Shown here: piece by piece, positions 1 through 6,246 of the stretch
Position numbering within the stretch: the stretch's first letter is position 1
Layout: every line of letters starts with the position of its first letter
Origin: Lachnospiraceae bacterium
GTDB taxonomy: Bacteria > Bacillota > Clostridia > Lachnospirales > Lachnospiraceae
Assembly: GCA_021202715.1 (NCBI GenBank)
Contig: JAJQCL010000190.1
Span: 1-13,381 of the forward strand
Reading direction: 5' to 3'
Length of the DNA stretch: 13,381 nt
The notes under the pieces: generated by a model
Seen by the model: the letters and a program-made list of their open reading frames with translations, nothing else
What the model was told of the DNA's origin: nothing
Databases searched by the model: none
Made by a program: the position numbers and the translations under genes

Positions 1-477
1 GGGTCTTCCGGACTCTGCCAGACGGAACGACTAGTCCAGCACCTCGGGGAAGGCTTCCGGACGATCGATTCTCCAGGCTCTCTTGACGAAGGGCTTGTAG
101 ATGTCGTACTGGGAACCGTCGCAGTGCATGTTCACTTCCTGATGAGGATGCTTGCCGTAGTAATAGCTGGGAACATCACCGGCGATGACAACCATGGGGA
201 TGGAATCGAAAGCCGCATTGGCCACACCGGTGGTAGCATTGGTCAGTCCGGGTCCAAGGTGGCAGATCATCACGCCCGCCTTATGTGCGACACGTGCATA
301 GCCATCCGCCGCCGTCGCAGCGATCTGCTCGTGACGGACGCTGATATATCTCAGCTTCGTAGAACGGCTGAAGGCATCCAGCATGGCGATGACGGTATGT
401 CCGCAAAGACCGAATACATACTCAACGCCGCGGCGCTCCAGGTAGTCAACGATCTGATCAGAAACTAATTTTTTCAT
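1..477 (-). pseudogene. Thiamine-pyrophosphate enzyme (acetolactate-synthase-like), N-terminal part, with in-frame TAG
   Basis: This is the N-terminal PYR domain of a TPP-dependent decarboxylase/synthase of the acetolactate synthase, sulfoacetaldehyde acetyltransferase and glyoxylate carboligase superfamily. Visible marks are VFGLCG near residue 21, the Glu of RHEQ (E50) that would activate the TPP aminopyrimidine, ADGYAR (57-62) and GPGLTN (75-80). A GKHPHQEVNMH stretch lies near residue 108. The start has a good Shine-Dalgarno (AAAGGAGTAAAC before ATG). Reading stops at a TAG (31-33) after residue 148, but the same frame continues to the window edge as SFRLAESGRP. That is what this family shows at this point (LDxAFRLAESGRPGPV). 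The family is about 550-600 residues long, so the TAG is a nonsense mutation or a sequence error. TAG also ends hisH and rsgA here, so recoding is unlikely. The gene follows the aldehyde dehydrogenase by about 105 bases and is probably cotranscribed. The substrate cannot be named from this fragment. Confidence 0.72.
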
Positions 478-506
478 GTTTACTCCTTTGGATGTGTGTT
501 AGGGAC

Positions 507-532
507 GCGGCCGCCTGTCGCCAGGCAGCCGC
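507..532 (-). promoter_or_regulatory. Strong intercistronic hairpin with GNRA loop between the aldehyde dehydrogenase and TPP-enzyme genes
   Basis: In the transcript the arms GCGGCUGCCUG and CAGGCGGCCGC pair over 11 positions (one G-U) around a GCGA tetraloop, a stable GNRA-type loop. No U-run follows, so it does not look like an intrinsic terminator. It sits about 30 bases before the TPP-enzyme start codon, with the ribosome-binding site left free. It probably stabilises or processes the bicistronic mRNA and sets the expression ratio of the two genes. The structure is read directly from the sequence; the role is inferred. Confidence 0.6.
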
Positions 533-582
533 CGATTGTTCTTAAAAGGGGTATGATCTCACGAACTCACTGCACAGGGCAA

Positions 583-2166
583 TTAGTTCAGAGCGTCGTT
601 GGAGTTGTACGCGGAGTACTGTACCTTCTCCAGCTCCGGATTGTAGAACTCACCGAACAGTTCCTCATCGGTCTGCCAGTCGGGAGTCTCATACTCTCTG
701 GAAACCCAGGTCACGTTCATATAGTGATGCAGATGCACGTTCTCGGATGTCGCGTTGCCGCCCCAGGTGCCGCAGCCGATGGAGGAGGTCATAGGCATAC
801 CATTGTTCATGGAGCCGCTGTTCGCCTTGGACTGAGGCTGACGAACCATGATACGTCCTACGCGGGCTACCATAGCCAGTCTGTGGATGTGGTCATCATC
901 GAAGGAGAAGATACCCACGGAGTGGCCCTTGCCGCCGACCTCATGGATGGCCATGATGGCGTCGATGGCGTTCTGGAACTCGCCGCTGTATTTGTGAACA
1001 GCCAGCACGGTGGAGAGCTTCTCACGGCACCAGATGCCCTCAACACCCTTGGTGTACACGCCGGTTCCATGGGAGGCGATCAGGAATCTCTTGTCGGCAG
1101 GGATCTCAAAACCGGCCTTCGTCGCCATATCCTGCGCAGACAGGGCAACGGTATCGGACAGTCTGTGGATCTCCTCATCCCACATCGCGTTCTTCATCTT
1201 CTCCTGCTCTTCCTCGGTCATCATATAGCCGCCCACAGCCTCAAGCTCAGCGATGGCAGCATCCCAGATGCTCTCGTGGATCACGACGTTGCCGTCAGCG
1301 GAGCAGCCGGAACCGAAGTCGGACGTCTTGGAACGCATGGTGTTATCAGCCGCATGATGCAGATCCTGGATCGCAGTCTCATCCCAGATCATGGTCGCAT
1401 TACCGGCGCCCACACCGAAAGCGGGAGTACCGGAGCTGTAGGAACGACGTACAACGCCCTGTCCGCCGGTGGCGATAACCAGATCGCACTTGGTCATCAG
1501 AGCTTCGGAGATCGCTTTGTTGATCTTCACAGTACCGGGCTTGATGAAGTACTCCAGATTCTCCGGAACAGCGCCCGCCACGTCTTCCTTGGTGAAGGTC
1601 ATGTTCGCGCCGCCGAGGCACTGGATCAGATCCTGAGGAGCGCCAACACGGGCCAGACCGTAACGCATCAGGTTGATGGTCGCCGCAGAGGTGCCGGCTG
1701 TTCTGGGATGCGGGGAGAAGATGATGGCATTTCTCGCTTTCAGAGCATAGACAGCGTTTCCAGCGGGAGTCAGGTCGGGGTTGGTCGCCGGGATGATGCA
1801 GGCGATCACGCCCACGGGCTTCGCATACAGCTCGATCTTTCTCTCGGGATACTCACCGATCTTGCCGACGCTCTTCTCACGCAGGCAGTCACGCAGGATA
1901 CCGCGGATCTTGAATCTCTTGTTCTCACGGCTGATGGGATCACCAAAACGGGACTCCTTGATGCCGTACATAACCAGCTCATGGAACGTCTTGGAGTTGG
2001 CAACCATCTGCGCAATGGACTTGATCGCTTTGTCGATCTCCTCCTGGCTGTAGGTCTCAAACTCAAGCTGAGCCTTGTCCGCTCTTGCGAAGCAATCCAT
2101 GACATCCGCAAACTGCTCGGGAGACAGCTTTTCCTGATGTGCGCTCATGTCGCTCATTCTACTCAT
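583..2166 (-). CDS. CoA-acylating aldehyde dehydrogenase family protein
   Basis: A 527-residue cytosolic enzyme of the CoA-dependent (acylating) aldehyde dehydrogenase group, which also holds the AdhE N-terminal domain, EutE/PduP and the sulfoacetaldehyde dehydrogenase SauS. It would oxidise an aldehyde to an acyl-CoA with NAD(P)+. Visible are the cofactor region PVGVIACIIPATNP (117-130), ATGGQGVV (232-239), SSGTPAFGVGAGN (244-256), the catalytic Cys in SDFGSGCSADG (C288) and the late signature IGCGTWGGNATSENV (463-477), typical of acylating members. The segment between IQCL (181) and LVIATGG (229) is longer than in AdhE. The start at 2166 has AAGGAGGAACCGAACA before ATG; later in-frame Mets (residues 4 and 7) are possible. 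It is the first gene of its unit, behind a good promoter at 2237-2265. The substrate is unknown. SauS-like chemistry is a guess from the GCS context around the catalytic Cys. Confidence 0.88.
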   Translation of the reverse strand: MSRMSDMSAHQEKLSPEQFADVMDCFARADKAQLEFETYSQEEIDKAIKSIAQMVANSKTFHELVMYGIKESRFGDPISRENKRFKIRGILRDCLREKSVGKIGEYPERKIELYAKPVGVIACIIPATNPDLTPAGNAVYALKARNAIIFSPHPRTAGTSAATINLMRYGLARVGAPQDLIQCLGGANMTFTKEDVAGAVPENLEYFIKPGTVKINKAISEALMTKCDLVIATGGQGVVRRSYSSGTPAFGVGAGNATMIWDETAIQDLHHAADNTMRSKTSDFGSGCSADGNVVIHESIWDAAIAELEAVGGYMMTEEEQEKMKNAMWDEEIHRLSDTVALSAQDMATKAGFEIPADKRFLIASHGTGVYTKGVEGIWCREKLSTVLAVHKYSGEFQNAIDAIMAIHEVGGKGHSVGIFSFDDDHIHRLAMVARVGRIMVRQPQSKANSGSMNNGMPMTSSIGCGTWGGNATSENVHLHHYMNVTWVSREYETPDWQTDEELFGEFYNPELEKVQYSAYNSNDALN

Positions 2167-2200
2167 TGTTCGGTTCCTCCTTAAAAAATATGGTGTGTTA

Positions 2201-2215
2201 TTTCACGTGGTGGAA
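2201..2215. promoter_or_regulatory. Putative operator, copy 1 (TTTCAC-GTG-GTGGAA)
   Basis: An imperfect 6-3-6 palindrome matching 11 of 12 arm positions of the consensus TTTCAC-N3-GTGAAA. It lies about 22 bases downstream of the -10 element of the aldehyde dehydrogenase promoter, a typical roadblock-repressor position. Perfect and weaker copies occur before the isomerase gene. I do not recognise the regulator family. Confidence 0.5.
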
Positions 2216-2236
2216 TCTCTTCTTCCACACAACGGA

Positions 2237-2265
2237 ATTGTACCACTCGCATCCATATTCGTCAA
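2237..2265 (-). promoter_or_regulatory. Sigma-A-type promoter of the aldehyde dehydrogenase–TPP enzyme unit
   Basis: On the minus strand, TTGACG (-35, positions 2265-2260) and TACAAT (-10, positions 2242-2237) are separated by exactly 17 bases. A TGG just before the -10 gives an extended -10 (TGn). The predicted start is near 2230, leaving a leader of about 64 bases to the ATG at 2166. A short hairpin (GTGGAA at 2228-2223 with TTCCAC at 2215-2210) lies at the very start of the predicted transcript and overlaps the putative operator. Confidence 0.75.
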
Positions 2266-2267
2266 TA

Positions 2268-2335
2268 GGTTGTCCAAATAAAATTCATAGTATTTTTGTA
2301 TCAATACATCTCTGAATCAAATTGTTCGGGCAACC
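2268..2335. promoter_or_regulatory. Spaced inverted repeat upstream of the aldehyde dehydrogenase promoter
   Basis: The arm GGTTGTCCAAATA (2268-2280) and the reverse complement of 2323-2335 (GGTTGCCCGAACA) match at 10 of 13 positions. A smaller palindrome, TGTAT-CA-ATACA (2297-2308), lies almost exactly at the centre of the pair. The inner arm abuts the -35 box. This may be a binding site for an activator or a looping regulator. The symmetry is visible; the function is inferred. Confidence 0.35.
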
Positions 2336-2398
2336 TGTCGACTGTTAATTATATCTTTTTCTTTATGAATGATCGAATATAATAAGATCAAAAACGAA

Positions 2399-3229
2399 TT
2401 ACTCGTCCAGGCCGTGCAGCTTCAGATACGCCTTCGCGGTATTCAGGCACTGTTTGTAGTGCTCCAGAGCGCCGTAGGCTTCCACTCTCTTGATATGAGG
2501 AAGCTCAATGGACAGAGTCGCGGTATCCGGGATGTGGCTGACGATACCGGCGATATCCACGCAGCCCTCGCCCACATAGTAACGGGCGTCACGTCCGGTA
2601 TGGATCAGAGCCTCATTGTCGTCCATGGCCGGTCTGGGAGCCGGGCCGTCGCACAGATGGACGAAATTGAACCAGTCGCGGGGGCACTCATCCAGCTCCG
2701 CCAGCGTCACGCGGGAGCGATCAAAATGCAGGGTGTCTACCAGCAGGCCGATGTTGTCCGCGCCGGTGGAGGTGATGTATTCCTTGGCTTCCTTCAGAGT
2801 CGGGCAGGCGGACCAGGTCACGAACTCGAAGTTGGCGGTGATGCCGTAGGGCTTGATGGTCTCGCAGAGCTTGGCCAGCGTCTCTTTGGCATACTCTTTT
2901 TTCTGGGTCCAGCAGCTGGTGATCAGCTGATGGCAGTCATGAGCCTGAGCAAACTCGAAGGCCGGCTTCCATGCATCGATATCCACTTCGTCGGTCAGAC
3001 GGAACAGCTCGATATCACTGAGCTTCATACCGGTGGCTCTCATCGCCTCGTCGAATTCTTTGTACATCTCCGGATTCTTCTCGACGGCGTAGTTGGGCTC
3101 GCCGGGCGTTCCCAGGATCACGGAGCGGATGCTGACATAGTCATATCCGGCAGCCGCTGCCATGTACACCATGTCCTGCGGCGGAACCTTAAGTGCGCTC
3201 AGATGTGCGATGGAATATTTTCTCTTCAT
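2399..3229 (-). CDS. Sugar phosphate isomerase/epimerase family TIM-barrel protein
   Basis: A 276-residue protein of the AP-endonuclease-2-like TIM barrel superfamily, which holds xylose isomerase-like, IolE/IolH, hydroxypyruvate isomerase and tagatose/psicose epimerase-type enzymes. Candidate metal and acid residues fall where the fold places them: E74 (DIELF), E135 (NFEFVTW), D165 and H168 (LLVDTLHFD), H191 (FVHLCDGP), E221 (VGEGCVD) and E242 (SIELPH). The RDARYYVGEG segment is typical of this superfamily near its C-terminal third. The start has TTAAGGAGGAGTTTACA before ATG. It has its own promoter with a leader of about 100 bases carrying two copies of the putative operator. The aldehyde dehydrogenase unit downstream has its own promoter, but I see no terminator between them. 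The family is secure, but substrate specificity cannot be read from sequence. Confidence 0.88.
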   Translation of the reverse strand: MKRKYSIAHLSALKVPPQDMVYMAAAAGYDYVSIRSVILGTPGEPNYAVEKNPEMYKEFDEAMRATGMKLSDIELFRLTDEVDIDAWKPAFEFAQAHDCHQLITSCWTQKKEYAKETLAKLCETIKPYGITANFEFVTWSACPTLKEAKEYITSTGADNIGLLVDTLHFDRSRVTLAELDECPRDWFNFVHLCDGPAPRPAMDDNEALIHTGRDARYYVGEGCVDIAGIVSHIPDTATLSIELPHIKRVEAYGALEHYKQCLNTAKAYLKLHGLDE

Positions 3230-3251
3230 TGTAAACTCCTCCTTAAGTTTA

Positions 3252-3266
3252 TTTCAATGAGTGAAC
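3252..3266. promoter_or_regulatory. Putative operator, copy 2 (TTTCAA-TGA-GTGAAC)
   Basis: Matches 10 of 12 arm positions of TTTCAC-N3-GTGAAA. It lies in the leader of the isomerase gene, about 20 bases before the start codon, with its centre 49 bases from the perfect copy at 3301-3315. It may be an auxiliary operator. It is the weakest of the three copies. Confidence 0.35.
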
Positions 3267-3300
3267 AGTTTTCGGCCTCCCAGAATCTCACGGCGTGTAT

Positions 3301-3315
3301 TTTCACTGTGTGAAA
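3301..3315. promoter_or_regulatory. Putative operator, copy 3 (perfect TTTCAC-TGT-GTGAAA)
   Basis: A perfect palindrome with 6-base arms and a 3-base spacer. It lies about 24 bases downstream of the -10 box of the isomerase promoter, almost the same offset as copy 1 in the aldehyde dehydrogenase promoter. Its position suits a repressor acting just past the transcription start. Confidence 0.55.
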
Positions 3316-3338
3316 TCCATGGTCTGCCTCCAGATCAT

Positions 3339-3369
3339 ATTATATACTGGTTACCTGCGAAAAGTCTAG
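3339..3369 (-). promoter_or_regulatory. Promoter of the isomerase/epimerase gene
   Basis: A perfect TATAAT -10 lies at 3344-3339 (minus strand). The best -35 is TAGACT (3369-3364), with a long spacer of 19 bases, so the -35 contact is weak and activation may be needed. The surroundings are AT-rich, unlike the GC-rich genes on both sides. The predicted start is near 3332. Confidence 0.55.
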
Positions 3370-3466
3370 TGTATTTTTTCGATTTATCCTTGTCATTTTT
3401 TTCATGATTCACATTTTTCCGGTTCAAAACATGAACAGTTCTTCAGATTCACCCTTTTATTCCCCA

Positions 3467-3508
3467 GACAGTCAGAAAAGGACGCCCCGAAGGGCGCCCG
3501 TCACTGTC
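3467..3508 (-). terminator. Rho-independent terminator of the amidase gene and the long operon
   Basis: Downstream of the amidase stop, the minus-strand transcript has GGGCGCCC-UUCG-GGGCGUCC (3499-3480): an 8-pair GC stem capped by a stable UUCG loop, then UUUUCU. A flanking pair (GACAGU at 3508-3503 with ACUGUC at 3472-3467) can extend the structure. It lies within 30 bases of the stop codon, before the AT-rich promoter region of the isomerase gene. Confidence 0.8.
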
Positions 3509-3525
3509 CGTTTTTTTGAAATCGT

Positions 3526-4536
3526 TTATTGTAGTCCATCCGCCACATCACCGAGGAATTCGGTCCAGGCCTCCGGATTGTCCACGTAATACTTCGGGCA
3601 GCTCTTCCCTGTGATATCATAGTGGCGAATCACCGCCTCCGACTCCAGTCCATATTTCCCGCAGAGCCAGACCGTCAGCTTCACCAGAGATTCATAGGTG
3701 GCCTCCGTAAACGCGCCGCTCTCATCCTCATGGCAGCATTCAATGGAAATCGTATCTGTATTCCGGCTGTTGGAGGCGTAGGCCAGCTCCCCCAGCGGAA
3801 CGCAGGCGATCACCTCTCCATCGATCCCGATGATAAAATGGCTGCTGGCGCGGGTTTCCTCACTCTCCGCCAGTCCCTCGAAGTAATCCCGGTTCTGCTG
3901 AGCCGTCGTACCCGGATTGGCCGTATAATGAATCACGATCCCATTGACCTCACTGAGAGAAATGCCCGGACGTGAATAGGGATTCACCGTCAGATAGTCC
4001 TCCGTCACATAATCCGGCAGGACATCATAATTCACTTCGGCAGCAGCCTCTCCTCCGTTCAGCACGCCCAGAAGCCGGGAGAAGCCCCAGATCAGAAGAG
4101 CCAGAAACGCTGCAAAAAGAAGAACCGCCAGAATCCGGTTCAGCCAGGCCCGCAGACGGCGCATTCCTGTTTTTTTTCGCCGTTTTCCGTTTCCACCGGC
4201 GGCTTTCCGCGCTCCCGCTCCGTTCCGGACTGTGCTGTCATGTCGACTCCCCCCCGCAGACGAACGCCCCGTCGCCTTTCGGGCACCGGTGCTCCTGCGT
4301 CCGGTGTTCTTCTGTGTCCTCTTTCCGGTCATGTCTCTCTCATCTGCTCTCTCATCCTCCGGCAGGCTCCGGAATCCCTCTTCATTCCCAGAAGCCAGGC
4401 TGCCGCGTCTCTCTACCGTCCTGGCCGTCATATTGGGATTGCGCCAGTCAAACACATAACGACCCAGATCGTCCTGCCGTGTGTCGTTCTCCTGTGTCTC
4501 CTGCCGGCTGCCGTCCCTTTCTCTGCTCTCAGCCAT
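3526..4536 (-). CDS. Membrane-anchored N-acetylmuramoyl-L-alanine amidase (Amidase_2/PGRP type)
   Basis: A 336-residue peptidoglycan hydrolase that would cut the MurNAc–L-Ala bond outside the membrane. Residues 1-129 form a charged, low-complexity, Arg/Lys/Ser/Gly-rich cytosolic tail. One membrane helix spans about 133-157. The outer part (about 180-330) is an Amidase_2 domain with the zinc ligands visible: H203 (IVIHYTANPG), H305 (IRHYDITGK) and C313 (KSCPKYY), with K311 next to the metal site. SSHFIIGIDGEVIACVPLGELAYAS (from 231) is the usual core. No cleavable signal or binding repeats are seen, so the enzyme stays tethered. The start has CAGGAGGGAACAGAGAAAA before ATG. It follows uppP by 48 bases and ends the long operon. 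The long basic tail is unusual for the family and may interact with cytosolic or membrane partners. Confidence 0.88.
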   Translation of the reverse strand: MAESRERDGSRQETQENDTRQDDLGRYVFDWRNPNMTARTVERRGSLASGNEEGFRSLPEDERADERDMTGKRTQKNTGRRSTGARKATGRSSAGGSRHDSTVRNGAGARKAAGGNGKRRKKTGMRRLRAWLNRILAVLLFAAFLALLIWGFSRLLGVLNGGEAAAEVNYDVLPDYVTEDYLTVNPYSRPGISLSEVNGIVIHYTANPGTTAQQNRDYFEGLAESEETRASSHFIIGIDGEVIACVPLGELAYASNSRNTDTISIECCHEDESGAFTEATYESLVKLTVWLCGKYGLESEAVIRHYDITGKSCPKYYVDNPEAWTEFLGDVADGLQ

Positions 4537-4584
4537 TTTTTCTCTGTTCCCTCCTGTCTGTACGCCCCGCTCTTCTCACAGTCT

Positions 4585-5421
4585 TCAGGCTGCAAGCAGC
4601 GCCTTTCCGGCGAAATACACGACGACCACGATGCCCAGAACGATCCGATAATACCCGAACACTCTGAAATCATGTCTTTTTACATAATCCATCAGGAAGC
4701 GGATGGCTGCCAGAGACACAACAAAAGCGATCACCATCCCCAGAAACAGACAGATCAGCTCGCTGACCGTAAACGCCAGACCATACTTCACCAGCTTCAA
4801 AAGGCTGGCTCCGAACATAATGGGGATCGCCATAAAGAAGGAAAACTCCGCCGCCACCGGCCGGGAGACACCGAAAAACATGGCTCCCAGGATGCTGGAA
4901 CCGGAGCGTGAAGTGCCGGGCACCAGAGACAGCACCTGGCAGCAGCCGATCAGCAATGCCATCGGATAGGTCATCTGCCGGAAACTGCGCACCCGCGGCC
5001 GCCGTCCCCGGTTCCGGTTCTCGATCAGGATAAACAGAACGCCGTACAGAATCAGTGTAAAGGCGACCACCGGCCAGTTATAGAAATATTCGTCAAAGAA
5101 GTCATTGAACAGAACGCCCAGGACCCCGGCCGGAATGCAGCCCACGATCACCTTCCCCCAGATGCCGAAGATTTCGTTCTTCTCCGCCAGCGAGTGGCTG
5201 CGGCTAAAGGGATTCAGACGCTGAAAATAAAGGACGCAGACCGCCAGGATCGCCCCGAGCTGAATCACGACGCGAAACATTTCCATGAAATTCTCACTCT
5301 GATTCAGCGGCCACAGGCTCTCAAAGAGGATGAGATGTCCCGTGCTGCTGACGGGAAGCCACTCGGTAATTCCCTCGACGATTCCATAAAAGATCACTTT
5401 GATCACTTCGACCAGGTTCAT
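4585..5421 (-). CDS. uppP: Undecaprenyl-diphosphate phosphatase UppP (BacA family)
   Basis: A 278-residue, multi-helix membrane enzyme that removes a phosphate from undecaprenyl diphosphate. This recycles the lipid carrier for peptidoglycan and other wall polymers; overexpression of the family gives bacitracin resistance. Both BacA signatures are present: GIVEGITEWLPVSSTGHLIL (13-32) with E17 and E20, and PGTSRSGSSILGAMFFGVSR (168-187) with R172 (written here as two separate motifs at residues 13-32 and 168-187). The length is normal (about 270-280). Its ATG overlaps the ung stop codon (ATGA), so the two are translationally coupled. The membrane-bound wall amidase follows, which fits a cell-envelope block at the end of the operon. 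Confidence 0.95.
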   Translation of the reverse strand: MNLVEVIKVIFYGIVEGITEWLPVSSTGHLILFESLWPLNQSENFMEMFRVVIQLGAILAVCVLYFQRLNPFSRSHSLAEKNEIFGIWGKVIVGCIPAGVLGVLFNDFFDEYFYNWPVVAFTLILYGVLFILIENRNRGRRPRVRSFRQMTYPMALLIGCCQVLSLVPGTSRSGSSILGAMFFGVSRPVAAEFSFFMAIPIMFGASLLKLVKYGLAFTVSELICLFLGMVIAFVVSLAAIRFLMDYVKRHDFRVFGYYRIVLGIVVVVYFAGKALLAA

Positions 5422-6119
5422 GTTCCCTCTCCTCTCTCGGTTGAATCGATATTCTCAATCTGCCAGTCGATGGGTTCCACACCGTGCGCTTTCAGGAACT
5501 CGTTGGTCTGGCTGAAATGACGGCACCCGAAGAACCCGCCATTCGCCGACAGGGGGCTGGGATGGGCCGCTTTCAGGACCAGATGCCGGGGATTGGTCAG
5601 CATCCGCTCCTTGGCCTGCGCCGGACGTCCCCACAGGAGAAACACGATAGGGCGGTCCTGTTCATTCAGGATCCGGATGGCTGCATCGGTGAATTCCTCC
5701 CAGCCAATGCCCCGGTGGGAGTACGCGCGATGCGCCTGCACCGTCAGCACAGTATTCAGAAGCAGAACGCCCTGTTCCGCCCATTTGGTCAGACAGCCGT
5801 GATTGGGAATATAACAGCCCACATCATCCGCCAGCTCCCGGTAAATATTCTTCAGGGACGGAGGGATCTCCACCTCAGGGCGCACGGAGAAACAGAGGCC
5901 ATGCGCCTGGCCGTTATTGTGATACGGATCCTGCCCCAGGATCACCGCCTTTACGCTGGTCAGAGGCGTCAGGGCAAAGGCATTGAAGATGTCATCCGCG
6001 GGCGGAAATACCTCCCGGGTATTGTATGCTTCCTTCACCGTCCGATATAACCTGGCATAGTAGGGCTTCCGGAATTCCGGCGAGAGCGGTTCCAGCCAGT
6101 CGTTGGATATGGCAGCCAT
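5418..6119 (-). CDS. ung: Uracil-DNA glycosylase (family 1)
   Basis: A 233-residue base-excision repair enzyme that removes uracil from DNA. All family 1 motifs are intact: the water-activating loop GQDPYH (62-67, catalytic D64), F77 in the uracil-stacking region (GLCFSVR), the uracil-reading Asn in LLNTVLTV (N122), and the DNA-intercalation loop HPSPLS (186-191, H186). The C-terminal GCRHFSQTNEFL is also standard. I chose the ATG at 6119 because GAGGAAGGA sits 7 bases before it and the protein then begins in the normal place. An in-frame upstream ATG at 6206 would add 29 Arg-rich residues without family support. The last codons overlap the start of uppP. Confidence 0.95.
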   Translation of the reverse strand: MAAISNDWLEPLSPEFRKPYYARLYRTVKEAYNTREVFPPADDIFNAFALTPLTSVKAVILGQDPYHNNGQAHGLCFSVRPEVEIPPSLKNIYRELADDVGCYIPNHGCLTKWAEQGVLLLNTVLTVQAHRAYSHRGIGWEEFTDAAIRILNEQDRPIVFLLWGRPAQAKERMLTNPRHLVLKAAHPSPLSANGGFFGCRHFSQTNEFLKAHGVEPIDWQIENIDSTERGEGT

Positions 6120-6246
6120 AGCGCATCCTTCCTCTCTTGTATCTCCTTTAAATATCTGACTTGTCATGACCGACAGAAGTCTTCTTCTGCCGCCTGCGCC
6201 GGGCACGGTCGCTTGGACGACATGCTTCCTGACACGTGAGTGCGCA

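Noticed and set aside
31..33. UAG read as an amino acid (pyrrolysine-type recoding) in the TPP enzyme
   Set aside because: TAG ends hisH and rsgA in the same window at the normal family lengths, so plain nonsense or a sequence error is simpler.
496..2184. A 562-codon open frame on the plus strand opposite the aldehyde dehydrogenase
   Set aside because: It is the mirror of a clear conserved enzyme. The predicted protein has no family features, and its length follows from codon bias of the GC-rich gene on the other strand.
2336..2398. Terminator after the isomerase gene
   Set aside because: The sequence is AT-rich with only a weak, bulged possible stem. Read-through into the aldehyde dehydrogenase unit cannot be excluded.
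3972..4911. Plus-strand open frames opposite the amidase and uppP genes
   Set aside because: They are Pro/Ser/Arg-rich translations typical of antisense frames over low-complexity and GC-rich coding sequence.
6120..6206. Extended start of ung at 6206
   Set aside because: The extra Arg-rich residues lack family support, while the ATG at 6119 has a good ribosome-binding site at normal spacing.
6120..6246. Possible promoter or terminator in the 127-base gap between hisF and ung
   Set aside because: Only weak ATGACA and GATACA-like boxes and no convincing hairpin with a U-run are visible, so nothing was annotated.
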